From Micromonospora tarapacensis (GTDB taxonomy: Bacteria; Actinomycetota; Actinomycetes; Mycobacteriales; Micromonosporaceae), in assembly GCF_019697375.1 (NCBI RefSeq), contig NZ_JAHCDI010000004.1:1661324-1725323 (forward strand): a stretch of 64,000 nt of DNA, written 5' to 3'. The notes below the pieces were generated by a model. The model was not told where the DNA came from. It saw nothing but the letters and a program-made list of their open reading frames with translations, and did no database searches. Below, piece after piece: positions 38,098 to 49,904 of the stretch (position 1 is its first letter; each line of letters begins with the position of its first letter). The translations under genes and the position numbers were made by a program.

Positions 38098-40053
38098 GTG
38101 CCGGCCGGCCGGCACGCCGAACACCGTCTTGATCGACTTCGTCCAATACCATGGCGCCCATGGTCGCAATCCGGTGGCCGCGACGACGGCCCGGGCGTCG
38201 AGGTCTGCCCGGCGGGCGTCCCCACGGTCACCCGGCCCGGGCAGCCGCGCCGTGACGCCCCGATCCCCGGCGCGGTCCGCCCCGCCGCGTGGTGGCTGCG
38301 AGCCGTGTTCGCGGTGATCGGCCTGGTCGCGTTGACGCTCGGCTATCTCGGCCTGGAACGCCTGTCGGAGGTGCGCCCCGGCACCATCCACGACACCTAC
38401 GACATCCTCTACTACGACCTGCAACTGTTCTTCCTCAGCGCCGAACTCTTCGAGGAGCCGGGCCCGTACCCGTGGCAACTGCAGGTCGCCCGGTTCGTCG
38501 CCCCGCTGTTCACCCTGCTGGCCGTGGCCGAGGCCGGCCGGCTGCTGCTGGCCGCCGAGATCCGCCGGCTGCGCGCCCGGCGAGCCGGCGACCACGTGGT
38601 GGTCTGCGGCGACTCGCAGTTCGCCCACATGCTCGCCGACCGGCTCTACGCCGACGGCGAGCGGGTGGTCGTGGTGCGCGCCGAACCGTTCGGACCGCTG
38701 GAGTACCGCCGGCGCCGGTACCTCGGCGTCGTCGGTGATCCCACCAACATCGAGGTGTTGCGCGGCGCCGGCCTGCCACGATCGCACACCGTCTACGCCT
38801 GCACCGACGACGACGACCACAACCACGCGATCGCCAACACCGCCAACCGGCTGATCCAGGACCGGCGGCACCCACCCCGGGTCTACGTCCAGGTCCACGA
38901 TCCGGAGATGTGCCTGTCGTTGCAGGCCCGGCGGCTCGGCGCCGCCGGCTCCAGCCGGCTGCGGCTGGACTACTTCCACGTCGACGACATCGCCGCCCGC
39001 GCCCTGCACCGGCACCACCCGTTGCCGTCGACTCCCGGCCGGCCGACGAAGGTGCTCATCGCCGGTGCCGGCAGCTTCCGTCGGGCGCTGCTGGTGGAGA
39101 CGGCCCGGCACTGGCGGGTACGCCGGGCGGCCGGCGGCCGGCCCGTCCGGCCGTTGCAGGTGGACCTGGTGGCACCGGACGCCCGCACCGAACTCACCCT
39201 CGCCGCCTCGCGCTACCCCTTCCTGCGCAGCGTCTGCCGGGTGTCCGCGTACGACCTTGACATCGACGGGCTGGTCGGGCTGGCCCAGTTCGGCGCGGGT
39301 GGCTACGACCGCATCTACGTCTGCGCCCCGGACGAGCTCGGTGGCCTGCAGTTCGCGCTGGACACGCCCGCGCTCTGGCGGGGGGCAGAGAGTGCGGTCT
39401 TCGTGCCCGTCTACCGGCAGGCCGCCCTCGCCGCCGCCTTCCACGGCGACTCCCGCCACGACCTGCTCGACGAGGTGCACGGCAAGCTGCGCCTCTATCC
39501 GGTGCTGACGCACGCCTGCGACGCCCGGCTGATCGCCGAGGACCTCACCGAGCGGTTGGCCCAGCAGATCCACGAGCGGTACCTGCACGCCCAGCAGCGC
39601 GCTGGGGTACGCCTCGGCGAGGCGCCCGCCATGGTGCCCTGGTCCCGGCTGCCCGAGTCGCTGCGCCGGGCCAATCGCAGCCACGTCCAGGACATCGCCG
39701 CCAAGCTGCTGAACCTCGGCTGTGTCGTCGCGCCCCGCCACGGCGGCGCCGGTGACGCCACGGCCGCCGGGCGGGCCATCGACGACCGGATCGACCAGCT
39801 GGCCCGGCTGGAACACGAGCGGTGGTGCCGGGAACGGCGCGGCGAGGGCTGGACGTACGGCGTGCCGCGCGACGAGATCCGACGGCGGCATCCCGCCCTG
39901 CGGCCGTGGGCCGAGCTGTCCCCGGCCGTCCAGGAGCAGAACCGCGAGGAGATCCGGGCGCTGCCCGACGTGTTGTCCGACGGTGGTTTCGAGTTGATCC
40001 GGCTGGCTCCCGCCGTGCCCGCCCAGCGGGAGGGATCGGCCGATGTCGCCTGA
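38098..40053 (+). CDS. Membrane TrkA-N (RCK) protein with C-terminal RyR domain
   Basis: About 651 residues from GTG 38098; ATG 38151 in another frame would require an indel, so the start is unsure. Two hydrophobic segments (WWLRAVFAVIGLVALTLGYL and VARFVAPLFTLLAVAEAG) flank a loop, resembling a two-TM channel. A first NAD-type Rossmann domain (DHVVVCGDSQFAHMLADRL) and a second (TKVLIAGAGSFRRALLVETA) follow. The C terminus LEHERWCRERRGEGWTYG, continuing to AVQEQNREEIRALPDVL, is a RyR domain. In bacteria, RyR and TrkA-N domains occur in nucleotide-sensing conflict systems. The downstream SLOG gene overlaps by 11 bases, supporting a shared role. Confidence 0.8.
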   Translation: MPAGRHAEHRLDRLRPIPWRPWSQSGGRDDGPGVEVCPAGVPTVTRPGQPRRDAPIPGAVRPAAWWLRAVFAVIGLVALTLGYLGLERLSEVRPGTIHDTYDILYYDLQLFFLSAELFEEPGPYPWQLQVARFVAPLFTLLAVAEAGRLLLAAEIRRLRARRAGDHVVVCGDSQFAHMLADRLYADGERVVVVRAEPFGPLEYRRRRYLGVVGDPTNIEVLRGAGLPRSHTVYACTDDDDHNHAIANTANRLIQDRRHPPRVYVQVHDPEMCLSLQARRLGAAGSSRLRLDYFHVDDIAARALHRHHPLPSTPGRPTKVLIAGAGSFRRALLVETARHWRVRRAAGGRPVRPLQVDLVAPDARTELTLAASRYPFLRSVCRVSAYDLDIDGLVGLAQFGAGGYDRIYVCAPDELGGLQFALDTPALWRGAESAVFVPVYRQAALAAAFHGDSRHDLLDEVHGKLRLYPVLTHACDARLIAEDLTERLAQQIHERYLHAQQRAGVRLGEAPAMVPWSRLPESLRRANRSHVQDIAAKLLNLGCVVAPRHGGAGDATAAGRAIDDRIDQLARLEHERWCRERRGEGWTYGVPRDEIRRRHPALRPWAELSPAVQEQNREEIRALPDVLSDGGFELIRLAPAVPAQREGSADVA

Positions 40054-40552
40054 TCGCGGGCCGGTCCGGGTCGGGGTCACCGGGCACATCAACCTGACCC
40101 CGGCCACCGAGCGGCTGGTCGAAGACGCGCTGCGGGTCGAGCTGGGCCGGATCAGCGACCGGCCGGTGCACGGCGTCACCTGCCTAGCGGCCGGCACCGA
40201 CCAGATCTTCGCCCGCGCGGTGCTGGACAGCGGGGGCACGTACGAGGTGATCCTGCCCGCCCGGGACTACCGGGACACGATCGGGCCGACCAGCCGGGCC
40301 GCCTTCGACGAGTTGCTGCGCCGGGCGAGCCGGGTCGTGCACACCGGGCACCGGACCTCCAGCACCGCCGCCTACGTGGCGGCCAACCGGGAGCTGCTGC
40401 TGCGGGTGCAGCGGCTGGTGGCGGTCTGGGACGGCAAGCCGGGCTGTCACGCGGCGTCGACCGACCGGACCGTGGGCTGGGCGCGGCAGCGCGGCATCCC
40501 GACCACGATCCTCTGGCCCGCCAACTCCCGTCGCGAGTCCCGCGAGGTCTGA
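40043..40552 (+). CDS. SLOG-superfamily nucleotide-sensor protein
   Basis: A 169-residue protein with a Rossmann-like fold. RVGVTGHINLTPATERLVED is its first strand-loop-helix, GVTCLAAGTDQIFARAVL its glycine-containing second motif, and LLLRVQRLVAVWDGKPG its acidic end, as in the SLOG group. Such proteins bind or process nucleotides or NAD-derived signals in biological-conflict loci. ATG 40043 lies inside the RyR gene (11-base overlap), with GGGAGG upstream. It converges on the caspase-like gene 54 bases away. Confidence 0.75.
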   Translation: MSPDRGPVRVGVTGHINLTPATERLVEDALRVELGRISDRPVHGVTCLAAGTDQIFARAVLDSGGTYEVILPARDYRDTIGPTSRAAFDELLRRASRVVHTGHRTSSTAAYVAANRELLLRVQRLVAVWDGKPGCHAASTDRTVGWARQRGIPTTILWPANSRRESREV

Positions 40553-40606
40553 GCGGTCCGGTCGGGCGACCGTACGGCCCGTGGCCGGTCTCGCCCGGCG
40601 CCGCCG

Positions 40607-43213
<2,607 letters not shown>

Positions 43214-43246
43214 CGCGGCTGTCCGACGGGTCCGGATGCCTCCGGG

Positions 43247-43672
43247 TCAGTCACCGTCGACCTTCTCGGGCACCCCGGCGGTGCCCTGCCGGGGCACCGA
43301 CACCGACCTGATGAGCTCGGTCAGGGTCTTCTCCGACACGTCCCGCACGTCGATCTCGGTGCCGTCCGGCATGGTCATCCGCAGCCGCTTGCCCTTGTTG
43401 CGTTCCTGGTAGCGCTTGATGACCTCGGCCACGTGCCGGAGATCCGCCGCCGCCCGTTTCACCGTCGGCACGGTGAAGACGGCGAGGGCGAGCAGCCCGA
43501 AGATGTAGCTGACCGTGTCCCGCGCCCCCGGCACCGCCTCCCCGGTGACTTCGGTCGCCTCGACGCCCGGCAGCTGGTTCAGGTGGTCCTTGAGATGCCG
43601 TGCCTGCTCTGCCAGTTCCTCGTCGGAGACCGGCCCGTCGGGCACGACCTGCAAGATCAATCCATCGGCCAT
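43247..43672 (-). CDS. EACC1-like effector-associated protein
   Basis: A 141-residue protein, ATG 43672. The N-terminal half (ILQVVPDGPVSDEELAEQARHL) is an alpha/beta unit, followed by one hydrophobic helix (VSYIFGLLALAVFTVPTVKRA) and a basic C-terminal strand-rich part (GKRLRMTMPDGTEIDVRDVS). This matches the shape of Effector-Associated Constant Component 1, a small protein that accompanies caspase- or protease-type effectors in bacterial conflict systems. It lies 33 bases upstream of the caspase fusion in the same direction and is presumably its membrane-tethered partner. Family assignment is from memory of the motif pattern. Confidence 0.7.
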   Translation of the reverse strand: MADGLILQVVPDGPVSDEELAEQARHLKDHLNQLPGVEATEVTGEAVPGARDTVSYIFGLLALAVFTVPTVKRAAADLRHVAEVIKRYQERNKGKRLRMTMPDGTEIDVRDVSEKTLTELIRSVSVPRQGTAGVPEKVDGD

Positions 43673-43984
43673 GATCCCATCGTGGTCGTTGGCACTACGC
43701 TGTGCAAGGGTCCCGGCGGTGGGATCCGCGCGGGAAACCGCCGGCCGCGGGGCGGTGCCGCCGTCACCATCGGATCGCCCTGATCACGAGCACCCACCCG
43801 CGCGCCCGTGACGCACATCCGACAGACCGCGACGGTCCGGCCGGCGGTGCCGTCGTGTCCGCCCGGCTGACGCCTTTTCGTCATACCCGGGGAGTAGACC
43901 GACCACGAGCCGATGGATCACGGCGTGGCGGGCGCTGTCACCCGCCCCGGCCGGAGACGATGATGATGACGAGAGGACACGCAG
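43673..43984. other. Divergent intergenic region
   Basis: 312 bases between the EACC1-like gene and the BNR-repeat gene. No gene is seen. It must hold two divergent promoters, but no clear -35/-10 pair or operator stands out. Confidence 0.4.
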
Positions 43985-45100
43985 ATGAGCGGTGTACGGG
44001 TGCTGGTGGGGACGCGAAAGGGCGCCTTCGTGCTGACCTCGGACGGCAGTCGGAGGGACTGGACGGTCGAGGGGCCGCACTTCGGCGGCTGGGAGATCTT
44101 CCACCTCACCGGGTCGCCGGCCGATCCGGACCGGCTCTACGCCTCCCAGTCCGGCGGCTGGTTCGGCCAGCTGATCCAACGCTCGGACGACGGCGGCCGG
44201 ACCTGGGCCACGGTCGGCAACGACTTCGCCTACGCCGGCGACGTCGGCGAACACCTCTGGTACGACGGCACCCCGCGCCCGTGGGAGTTCAAGCGCATCT
44301 GGCATCTCGAGCCGTCCCGCGACGACCCCGACACGCTGTACGCGGGCGCGGAGGACGCCGCCCTCTACGTCTCCGGCGACGGCGGCGGCAAGTGGACCGA
44401 GCTGACCGCCCTGCGTAACCACCCGAGCGGGCCGTCGTGGCAGCCCGGCGCCGGTGGCCTGTGCCTGCACACGATCATTCTCGACCCGGTGCGCCCGGGC
44501 CGGATCTACACCGCCGTCTCGGCGGCGGGCGCGTTCCGCAGCGACGACGCGGGCGCCAGTTGGCTGCCGATCAACAAGGGCCTGCGCTCGGGCGAGATCC
44601 CCGACCAGGACTCCGAGGTCGGCCACTGCGTGCACCACATCACCCAGCACCCGTCCCGGCCGGACACGCTGTTCATGCAGAAACACTGGGACGTCATGCG
44701 CAGTGACGACGCCGGGGCGAACTGGCGCGAGGTCAGCGGCGACCTGCCGTCGGACTTCGGCTTCCCGATCGCGGTGCACGCGCACGAGCCGGAGACCATC
44801 TACGTCGTGCCGATCAAGAGCGACTCCGAGCACTACCCGCCGGAGGGGAGGCTGCGCGTCTACCGCAGCCGCACCGGTGGCGACGAGTGGGAGCCGCTGA
44901 CCGACGGGCTGCCGCAGGCCAACTGCTACGTCAACGTGTTGCGCGACGCGATGGCGGTCGACTCGCTGGAGGACTGCGGGATCTACTTCGGCACCACCGG
45001 TGGCCAGGTCTACCACTCCACCGACAGTGGCGACAGCTGGGCGCCGATCGTCCGGGACCTGCCGCCCGTGCTCTCCGTGGAAGTCCAGGTGCTGCCGTGA
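43985..45100 (+). CDS. BNR/sialidase-like beta-propeller protein
   Basis: A 371-residue protein without signal peptide, hence cytoplasmic. At least four Asp-box-like turns are visible: [44 protein letters not shown] and [11 protein letters not shown]. These Asp boxes define BNR-repeat propellers of the exo-alpha-sialidase/VPS10 type. The sialidase catalytic arginines are not evident, so enzyme activity is doubtful. It is coupled to a MoaD-like gene (GTGA overlap), a recurring pairing that suggests the two proteins work together. Confidence 0.85.
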   Translation: MSGVRVLVGTRKGAFVLTSDGSRRDWTVEGPHFGGWEIFHLTGSPADPDRLYASQSGGWFGQLIQRSDDGGRTWATVGNDFAYAGDVGEHLWYDGTPRPWEFKRIWHLEPSRDDPDTLYAGAEDAALYVSGDGGGKWTELTALRNHPSGPSWQPGAGGLCLHTIILDPVRPGRIYTAVSAAGAFRSDDAGASWLPINKGLRSGEIPDQDSEVGHCVHHITQHPSRPDTLFMQKHWDVMRSDDAGANWREVSGDLPSDFGFPIAVHAHEPETIYVVPIKSDSEHYPPEGRLRVYRSRTGGDEWEPLTDGLPQANCYVNVLRDAMAVDSLEDCGIYFGTTGGQVYHSTDSGDSWAPIVRDLPPVLSVEVQVLP

Positions 45101-45399
45101 TCCGGGTCGTCCTCCCGGCTCATCTGAAGAACCTCGCCCATGTGACCGGCGAGGTGCGGGTGGCGGTGGCCGGCCCCGGGCCGGCCACCCAACGCCTGGT
45201 GCTGGACGCCGTCGAGGCGCGGTACCCGATGCTGCTCGGCACCATCCGCGACCGGCACAGCGGCAAGCGCCGCGCCTTCGTCCGCTTCTACGCCTGCGAG
45301 GAGGACCTCTCCAACTCCCCGGCCGACGCACCACTGCCCGAGCGGGTGATCGCCGGCGACGAGCCGTTCATCATCCTCGGCGCGATGGCCGGGGGATAG
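45097..45399 (+). CDS. MoaD/ThiS-family beta-grasp protein ending in Gly-Gly
   Basis: A 100-residue protein starting at GTG 45097, overlapping the BNR stop by four bases. It begins [20 protein letters not shown] and ends IILGAMAGG. The C-terminal diglycine is what sulfur-carrier (MoaD, ThiS) and ubiquitin-like proteins use for adenylation. No molybdopterin or thiamin genes are nearby, so a dedicated role with the BNR protein is likely. Confidence 0.82.
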   Translation: MIRVVLPAHLKNLAHVTGEVRVAVAGPGPATQRLVLDAVEARYPMLLGTIRDRHSGKRRAFVRFYACEEDLSNSPADAPLPERVIAGDEPFIILGAMAGG

Positions 45400-45442
45400 C
45401 CGGACAGCCGACCGCGAGCGGAAGGCCGGCGGCGGCGGGCAC

Positions 45443-46069
45443 TCAGACGCCGCGGGCGGACAGGGCCAGGCGCACCCGGTTGGGGCTGCCCGTCTTGGTC
45501 ATCAGCGCGGTGATGTGGGTCTTCACCGTGGTGACGCCGATGTGCAGGCGCTCCGCGATCTCGGCGTTGGACAGACCCTCGGCGACCAACTCCAGCACCT
45601 GCTGCTCCCGGGCGGTCAGCCCGTCGACCGGTGGTGGTGTCTCGGCGCGCGCGTGCACCGCCCGATGTACCAGGCGGCGCAGCACCTCCGGGCTGAACGG
45701 GCTCTCGCCGCTCGCGGCCCGGCGCACCCCGTCCAGCAGGTCGGCCGGCGGGGCGTCCTTGAGCAGGAAACCGCAGGCGCCCGCGGTCAGCGCCGGATAG
45801 AGGTGGTCGTCGTCGCCGAACGTGGTCAGCACCAGGACGCGGACGGTGGGACGGTCGGCGAGGATGCGGCTGGTCGCGGAGATCCCGTCGACGCCCGGCA
45901 TGCGCAGGTCCATCACCACCACGTCGGGGACGAGCCGAGCGGCGAGGGTGATCGCGTCACGGCCGTTGTCGGCCTCGCCGACCACCTCGATGTCGGGCTC
46001 GGACTCGCAGAGCATGCGCAGGCCCGTGCGGATGAGATGCTGGTCGTCGACCAACAGGACGCGGATCAT
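45443..46069 (-). CDS. LuxR-type response regulator
   Basis: A 208-residue NarL-type regulator: RVLLVDDQHLIRTGLRML, phospho-acceptor Asp in DVVVMDLRMPGVDG, Lys in FLLKDAPP, and a C-terminal LuxR helix-turn-helix (LTAREQQVLELVAEGLSNAEIAERL). ATG 46069 overlaps the histidine kinase stop (ATGA); an upstream in-frame extension is discarded. Target genes are unknown; the adjacent membrane proteins are candidates. Confidence 0.93.
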   Translation of the reverse strand: MIRVLLVDDQHLIRTGLRMLCESEPDIEVVGEADNGRDAITLAARLVPDVVVMDLRMPGVDGISATSRILADRPTVRVLVLTTFGDDDHLYPALTAGACGFLLKDAPPADLLDGVRRAASGESPFSPEVLRRLVHRAVHARAETPPPVDGLTAREQQVLELVAEGLSNAEIAERLHIGVTTVKTHITALMTKTGSPNRVRLALSARGV

Positions 46070-47253
46070 GCCGGCTCCGTCGGTCGCGGCGCGGCCGGCA
46101 GCACGGTGCCCACCCGCCAACCCGTGCCCAACGGGCCGGCCGCCAGTTGCCCGCCGAGCACCTCGACCCGCTCGCGCATCCCGGTGAGGCCGTGGCCGCC
46201 GCCGACCGGCACCGAGGCCGGCACCCGGCCGCGCCCGTCGTCGACGACCTCCCAGTGGACGGCCCCGTCGACCACCCCGACCGACAGGCGGGCCACCGCG
46301 GCCGTGCCGGCATGCTTGGCCACGTTGGTCAGCGACTCCTGGGTGAGGCGGAGCACCGCCAGACCCCGCACCGCGTCGAGCGAACCGACCGCCGGATCGA
46401 TGTCGGCCTCCACGGTGACACCGGACTGGCGGGCCCGGTCGACCGCCGCGCCGAGGGCGGCCGGCAGCGCCGCCGGGTCGATCGCGGTCAGCGCCGCGTC
46501 GGACCGCGCACCGTCGGGATCACGCAGCACCGCGACCAGCCGGCGCAGGTCGGCCAGAGCCGCGCTGCCCGTGCCGTGCACGTCGTCGAAGACCGCACCG
46601 ACCCGCGGATCCAGGTCGGTCAGCACGTGCCGGGCCACGCCGACCCGCAGCACCATCGACGCCACGTGATGCGCGACCACGTCATGCAACTCCCGTGCGA
46701 TGGCGCTGCGCTCGTCGGCCCGCGCGGCGCGGTTCTCCGATTCGCGCCGACGTTGCGCCTCCGCCACCCGCTGCTGCGCCTGCTGGGCGAGCTCCCGGGT
46801 GGTCCGGATGACCAGTCCGAGCAGCAGCGGAATGCCGACCTCGGGCAGCAGGCCGAAGACGCCGGAGAGAAAGCGCGGGAGCGGGTCGCCGATCGAGTCG
46901 GTCAGGTCGACCACGGCCAGCAGCCCGGCGGCCAGCCAGACGGTCCGGGTCCGGCGGGCCCGCATGGTCAGCTCCAGCAACGCCCAACTGGCGCCGACCT
47001 GGTTGATCGTGATGTCGTCGATGAGTTGGATCGTGACCGCCAGCAGCGCGGTCTGGACGACCAGGTTGACCAGCGGCCGGCGGTGGAACCACAGCCCGAC
47101 GGCGAAGGCGAGCACCGCGAGGATCCACTGCGCGGTCGTCGGCGCGACGCCGCTCTTGGTTCCGAAGACCAGATATCCGACGCCGGAGAGGACCAGCAGC
47201 GCCATCCGCACGAGGGTGTCGCGCGCGTCGAACAGCCGCCCCACCCATCCCAC
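46066..47253 (-). CDS. Sensor histidine kinase (HisKA_3 type)
   Basis: A 395-residue kinase from GTG 47253. An N-terminal membrane domain of about five spans leads to ERSAIARELHDVVAHHVASM, with the phospho-accepting His in ELHDVV. ATP-binding motifs follow: QESLTNVAKHAGTA (N box), VVDDGRG (G1) and GHGLTGMRERVEVLGG (G2). No extracytoplasmic sensor is visible, so it probably senses through its membrane part. It is coupled to the LuxR-type regulator. Confidence 0.92.
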   Translation of the reverse strand: MGWVGRLFDARDTLVRMALLVLSGVGYLVFGTKSGVAPTTAQWILAVLAFAVGLWFHRRPLVNLVVQTALLAVTIQLIDDITINQVGASWALLELTMRARRTRTVWLAAGLLAVVDLTDSIGDPLPRFLSGVFGLLPEVGIPLLLGLVIRTTRELAQQAQQRVAEAQRRRESENRAARADERSAIARELHDVVAHHVASMVLRVGVARHVLTDLDPRVGAVFDDVHGTGSAALADLRRLVAVLRDPDGARSDAALTAIDPAALPAALGAAVDRARQSGVTVEADIDPAVGSLDAVRGLAVLRLTQESLTNVAKHAGTAAVARLSVGVVDGAVHWEVVDDGRGRVPASVPVGGGHGLTGMRERVEVLGGQLAAGPLGTGWRVGTVLPAAPRPTEPA

Positions 47254-47257
47254 GGCC

Positions 47258-47713
47258 TCAGCCTAGGCGGTGCGGCTCGGAGCGACGAATGGCCGGCGGC
47301 GGCATCCATCTGGTGCGCACCGCCAGGTAGGCGGCCAGACCGAGCGGGCCGAGCAGGATCGTCAGCACCAGCACCGGCGCCACGACCAGCGGCGGCACCC
47401 GCCGCTCCCGGCTGTCCAGCCACGCCCACCGGCCGACGAACAGGTCGAACGCGATCATGTGTGCCCAGGCCGCCGCCGCACCGTCGTCGGTGCCCAGCAG
47501 GTCGCGTACGGCGTCCAGGGTGGGCGACGCCACCGCCGGCAGGACCTCGCCGAGCGCCGGAAGCACCAGGATCGCGTAGATCGCCACGACGGGCGCGACG
47601 ATCAGCGGCGACCGGATGACCCGGGCGGTGACGGACCAGTTCGGCAGCAGGATCATCAACGCCCAGAACGGGGCGGCCACCGCGAACGTCAGGGTGAACA
47701 ACGTAGCGCTCAT
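47258..47713 (-). CDS. DUF4281/ABA4-like membrane protein
   Basis: A 151-residue protein with four hydrophobic segments. FALMILLPNW-type (here FWALMILLPNWSVTARVI), HMIAFDLFVGRWAWLDSRER and GPLGLAAYLAVRTRW are typical of the ABA4-like (DUF4281) family. ATG 47713 is part of the dispersed hairpin repeat and overlaps the upstream stop (ATGA). It ends five bases before the histidine kinase, so all four genes 45443-48672 may form one operon. Confidence 0.8.
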   Translation of the reverse strand: MSATLFTLTFAVAAPFWALMILLPNWSVTARVIRSPLIVAPVVAIYAILVLPALGEVLPAVASPTLDAVRDLLGTDDGAAAAWAHMIAFDLFVGRWAWLDSRERRVPPLVVAPVLVLTILLGPLGLAAYLAVRTRWMPPPAIRRSEPHRLG

Positions 47714-48672
47714 GCCGGCACTCCGCTGCGCTCCGTGCCGGCATGAGGCACGGTCTGATCCGCCGGGCGAGGTCGCCGGATCATCACGCCGCCGATCGCC
47801 GTCGCCGTCGCCACCAGCAGCACCGCCGTGGCGGCCAGGGTGTGCGCGTCCGGCCGCAGCAGTGGCTGACCGCGCAGCGCCTGCCAGGTGAGCAGGATCG
47901 TGAACGCACCGTACGCGACGCCCGCGACCATCAGCAGCCGCGCCCGGGTGCGCTCGTCCAGCCGGCCACCGGCGAACCTGCCCAGCAGCAGCGCCAGGAT
48001 CGGCAACAATTGCATCCCGTGCAGTCCGACGAAATGCCCGATCCGCAGGTCTCCGCCGGTGGTGCTCCAGCCGACCAGCGGCAGCCCCGGCCCGCCGTCC
48101 GCCACGCCGACACTGTGCGCCCCGGCGATCCCCTCGACGGCGGGAGCCTGGCCGGGCAACGTCATCGGTATCGCGACCAGCATGCCGAGCAGCGCCAGGC
48201 CGAGCCCCAGGCCGATCGCGTACCGGCCGGCCCGGTCGGCGATCGGCTGCCGCAGCACCACGATGCCGATCACGAGGTGCGCGATGAACAGCACGATGAT
48301 CGCCGTGCCCATCAGTTGCCACAGCGCGGCGTTCAGGCTGGAGGTCTCGTTGTAGTGGCTGGTGGTGCCGCGCAGCACCTGGCCGACGATGACGATCATC
48401 TCCACCACCGCCATGGCGACCACGACGGTGGCCGCCCACTCCGCGACCCGGCTGCGGCGGCGCAGCAGGGAGAGCAGCCAGGCCAGGGTGAGGCCGTACA
48501 ACACGAAGGACACCGAGAACTTGAACGGCTTGAGCCAGATCGGCACGCCGGTCAGCACCCGCTGGTCGGCGACGATGCCGACCGCGCAGACGAGGGCGAG
48601 CACCGCCATCGCCGAGACGAAGACCATCAGGGGGCGGTGCCAGTGCGCCCGCCGGAACAGGTTGGCAGTCAT
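47710..48672 (-). CDS. Multi-spanning membrane protein, C terminus encoded by a repeat
   Basis: A 320-residue protein with about eight hydrophobic segments (LMVFVSAMAVLALVCAVGIV, LKPFKFSVSFVLYGLTLAW). It has conserved-looking HFVGLHGMQLLPILALLLGR near the C-terminal third. No family named. The last twelve residues (PHAGTERSGVPA) are encoded by the dispersed hairpin repeat, which also provides the next gene's start. The repeat therefore appears to have inserted at, or evolved into, the gene junction. Confidence 0.75.
   Translation of the reverse strand: MTANLFRRAHWHRPLMVFVSAMAVLALVCAVGIVADQRVLTGVPIWLKPFKFSVSFVLYGLTLAWLLSLLRRRSRVAEWAATVVVAMAVVEMIVIVGQVLRGTTSHYNETSSLNAALWQLMGTAIIVLFIAHLVIGIVVLRQPIADRAGRYAIGLGLGLALLGMLVAIPMTLPGQAPAVEGIAGAHSVGVADGGPGLPLVGWSTTGGDLRIGHFVGLHGMQLLPILALLLGRFAGGRLDERTRARLLMVAGVAYGAFTILLTWQALRGQPLLRPDAHTLAATAVLLVATATAIGGVMIRRPRPADQTVPHAGTERSGVPA
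47711..47745 (-). repeat. Dispersed hairpin repeat, second copy
   Basis: A stem of CATGCCGGCAC and GTGCCGGCATG around TCCGCTGCGCTCC. Read on the minus strand it matches the copy before jetB over the whole right part, ending on the same ATGAGCG start context. See 22486-22521. Confidence 0.8.
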
Positions 48673-48814
48673 GCCTGTAGATGCTGCTGGCCGCGGGCGC
48701 GGACGTCGCCCGACCGCGGGGCGCGGTTGCGGCCGGTGGTAGGGCCGCCGCCTCCTCCCTCGGTAGGAGAGGGGCGACCACCGAGCGGCTCCTGCACCCG
48801 GGCGTGACTAGCCA

Positions 48815-49040
48815 GGCGGTTGCTCTCCACGCCGACTGGCGCCGGTACGCGGGCGACGACCTGCTGGTGATCCTGGGCCAGGAGGTCACCACCCGGACCG
48901 GGCACTGGCTCGCCCTCGGCCTTGCTCCGGAGCAACTGGTCGACTGACGGTACGGCGGGTTCGGCAACAGCGACGCCCACCTCGCCGGCCAACTCGGCAC
49001 ACCACACACCGTGGTCTTCGCCGCGCTCATCGTAGACCCG
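48815..49040 (+). pseudogene. Remnant of PHP-type metallohydrolase
   Basis: VALHADWRRYAGDDLLVILG, continuing QEVTTRTGHWLALGL, then after a TGA (48945-48947, where Trp would fit) RYGGFGNSDAHLAG. The GQEVTT...GH and NSDAH motifs are those of CehA/PHP-domain metal-dependent hydrolases. Only the central part remains. The stop codon and missing ends indicate a true pseudogene. Confidence 0.6.
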
Positions 49041-49058
49041 CCGCTGCCCCGGCCTGCG

Positions 49059-49842
49059 TCAGCGAGGCGCGGTCGGAGGGCCGGGAACCTCGATCTGTTC
49101 GGCGAGGAACGCCTCGAAGGTCCGCGTGCCGGTGGTGGCGCCGTCGAGCGCCAGGTTCGCCCCGGCACGGTACGCGCGACCCGCCCGCCCCGGCATCCGG
49201 ACCGGCAGCAGCAGCCGGCGCCGACCGGTGGCACGCAGGTAGCGGCGGATCAGCTCGTCCATCGCGTACACCCGGGGCCGGCCAGGTCGGGCACCCGGCC
49301 GGCCGGCGGTGCCAGCGTGAGTTCGGCGAGCCGGGTCGCGACGTCGCGGCCGTCCACCGGTTGCAGCCGGATCCCCGGGGTCGGGACCACCGGCAGCGCG
49401 GCCAGTTTCTGGGCAAGGGTCAGCACCAGCTCGTGGAGTTGGGCGGCGCGCAGGATCGTCCAGGGCAGTCCGGAGCCCGCGACCGCTTCCTCGGCGGCCA
49501 GCTTGGTGCGCAGCCAGCCGAGTGGCACCCGGTCGGCTCCGATGACCGAGATGAAGACCAGATGGCGTACGCGGGCCTGCTGTGCCGCCCGCACCAGCGT
49601 GCGGGCCACCTGGTCGTCGCCCTTCTGCCCACCGGCCAGGTGCAGGACGATCCCGGCGTCGCGCACCGCGTCGTCGACGCGGTCGCCGCTGGACAGGTCG
49701 GCGGTGACCTGTTCCACCCCGGTGCGGCCGGGCCGCCGTGGCGGCTGAGCACCCGCACCGGCTGCCGGGCCTCACGCAGCAGCGGCGTGACCAGCCGCCC
49801 GAGGGTGCCGGTGCCGCCGGTGACCAGGATCGGTGAGGTCAT
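49059..49842 (-). CDS. NmrA/atypical SDR NAD(P)-binding protein, two apparent frameshifts
   Basis: ATG 49842 follows GGGGAGA. The first frame gives SPILVTGGTGTLGRLVTPLL, the glycine-rich NAD(P) loop. A second frame begins near 49730 (VEQVTADLSSGDRVDDAVRD, then SGLPWTILRAAQLHEL). A third begins near 49276 (VYAMDELIRRYLRATGRRRL, then ALDGATTGTRTFEAFLAEQI). Two one-base insertions in G/C runs restore a normal ~261-residue protein. It is divergent from an ECF41 sigma factor with mirrored promoters, a typical association for that sigma group. Confidence 0.82.
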
Positions 49843-49904
49843 GGTGTCTCCCCGCGTCGGGACCGCACCGTGCGGGCGGTCGGCTACGTTCGTGGCGTCA
49901 CCGG

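Noticed and set aside
36031..40239. A 1402-codon open frame on the minus strand
   Set aside because: It is antisense to the amine oxidase, DUF2267, TrkA/RyR and SLOG genes, all of which carry recognisable family motifs; long antisense frames are a by-product of high GC content.
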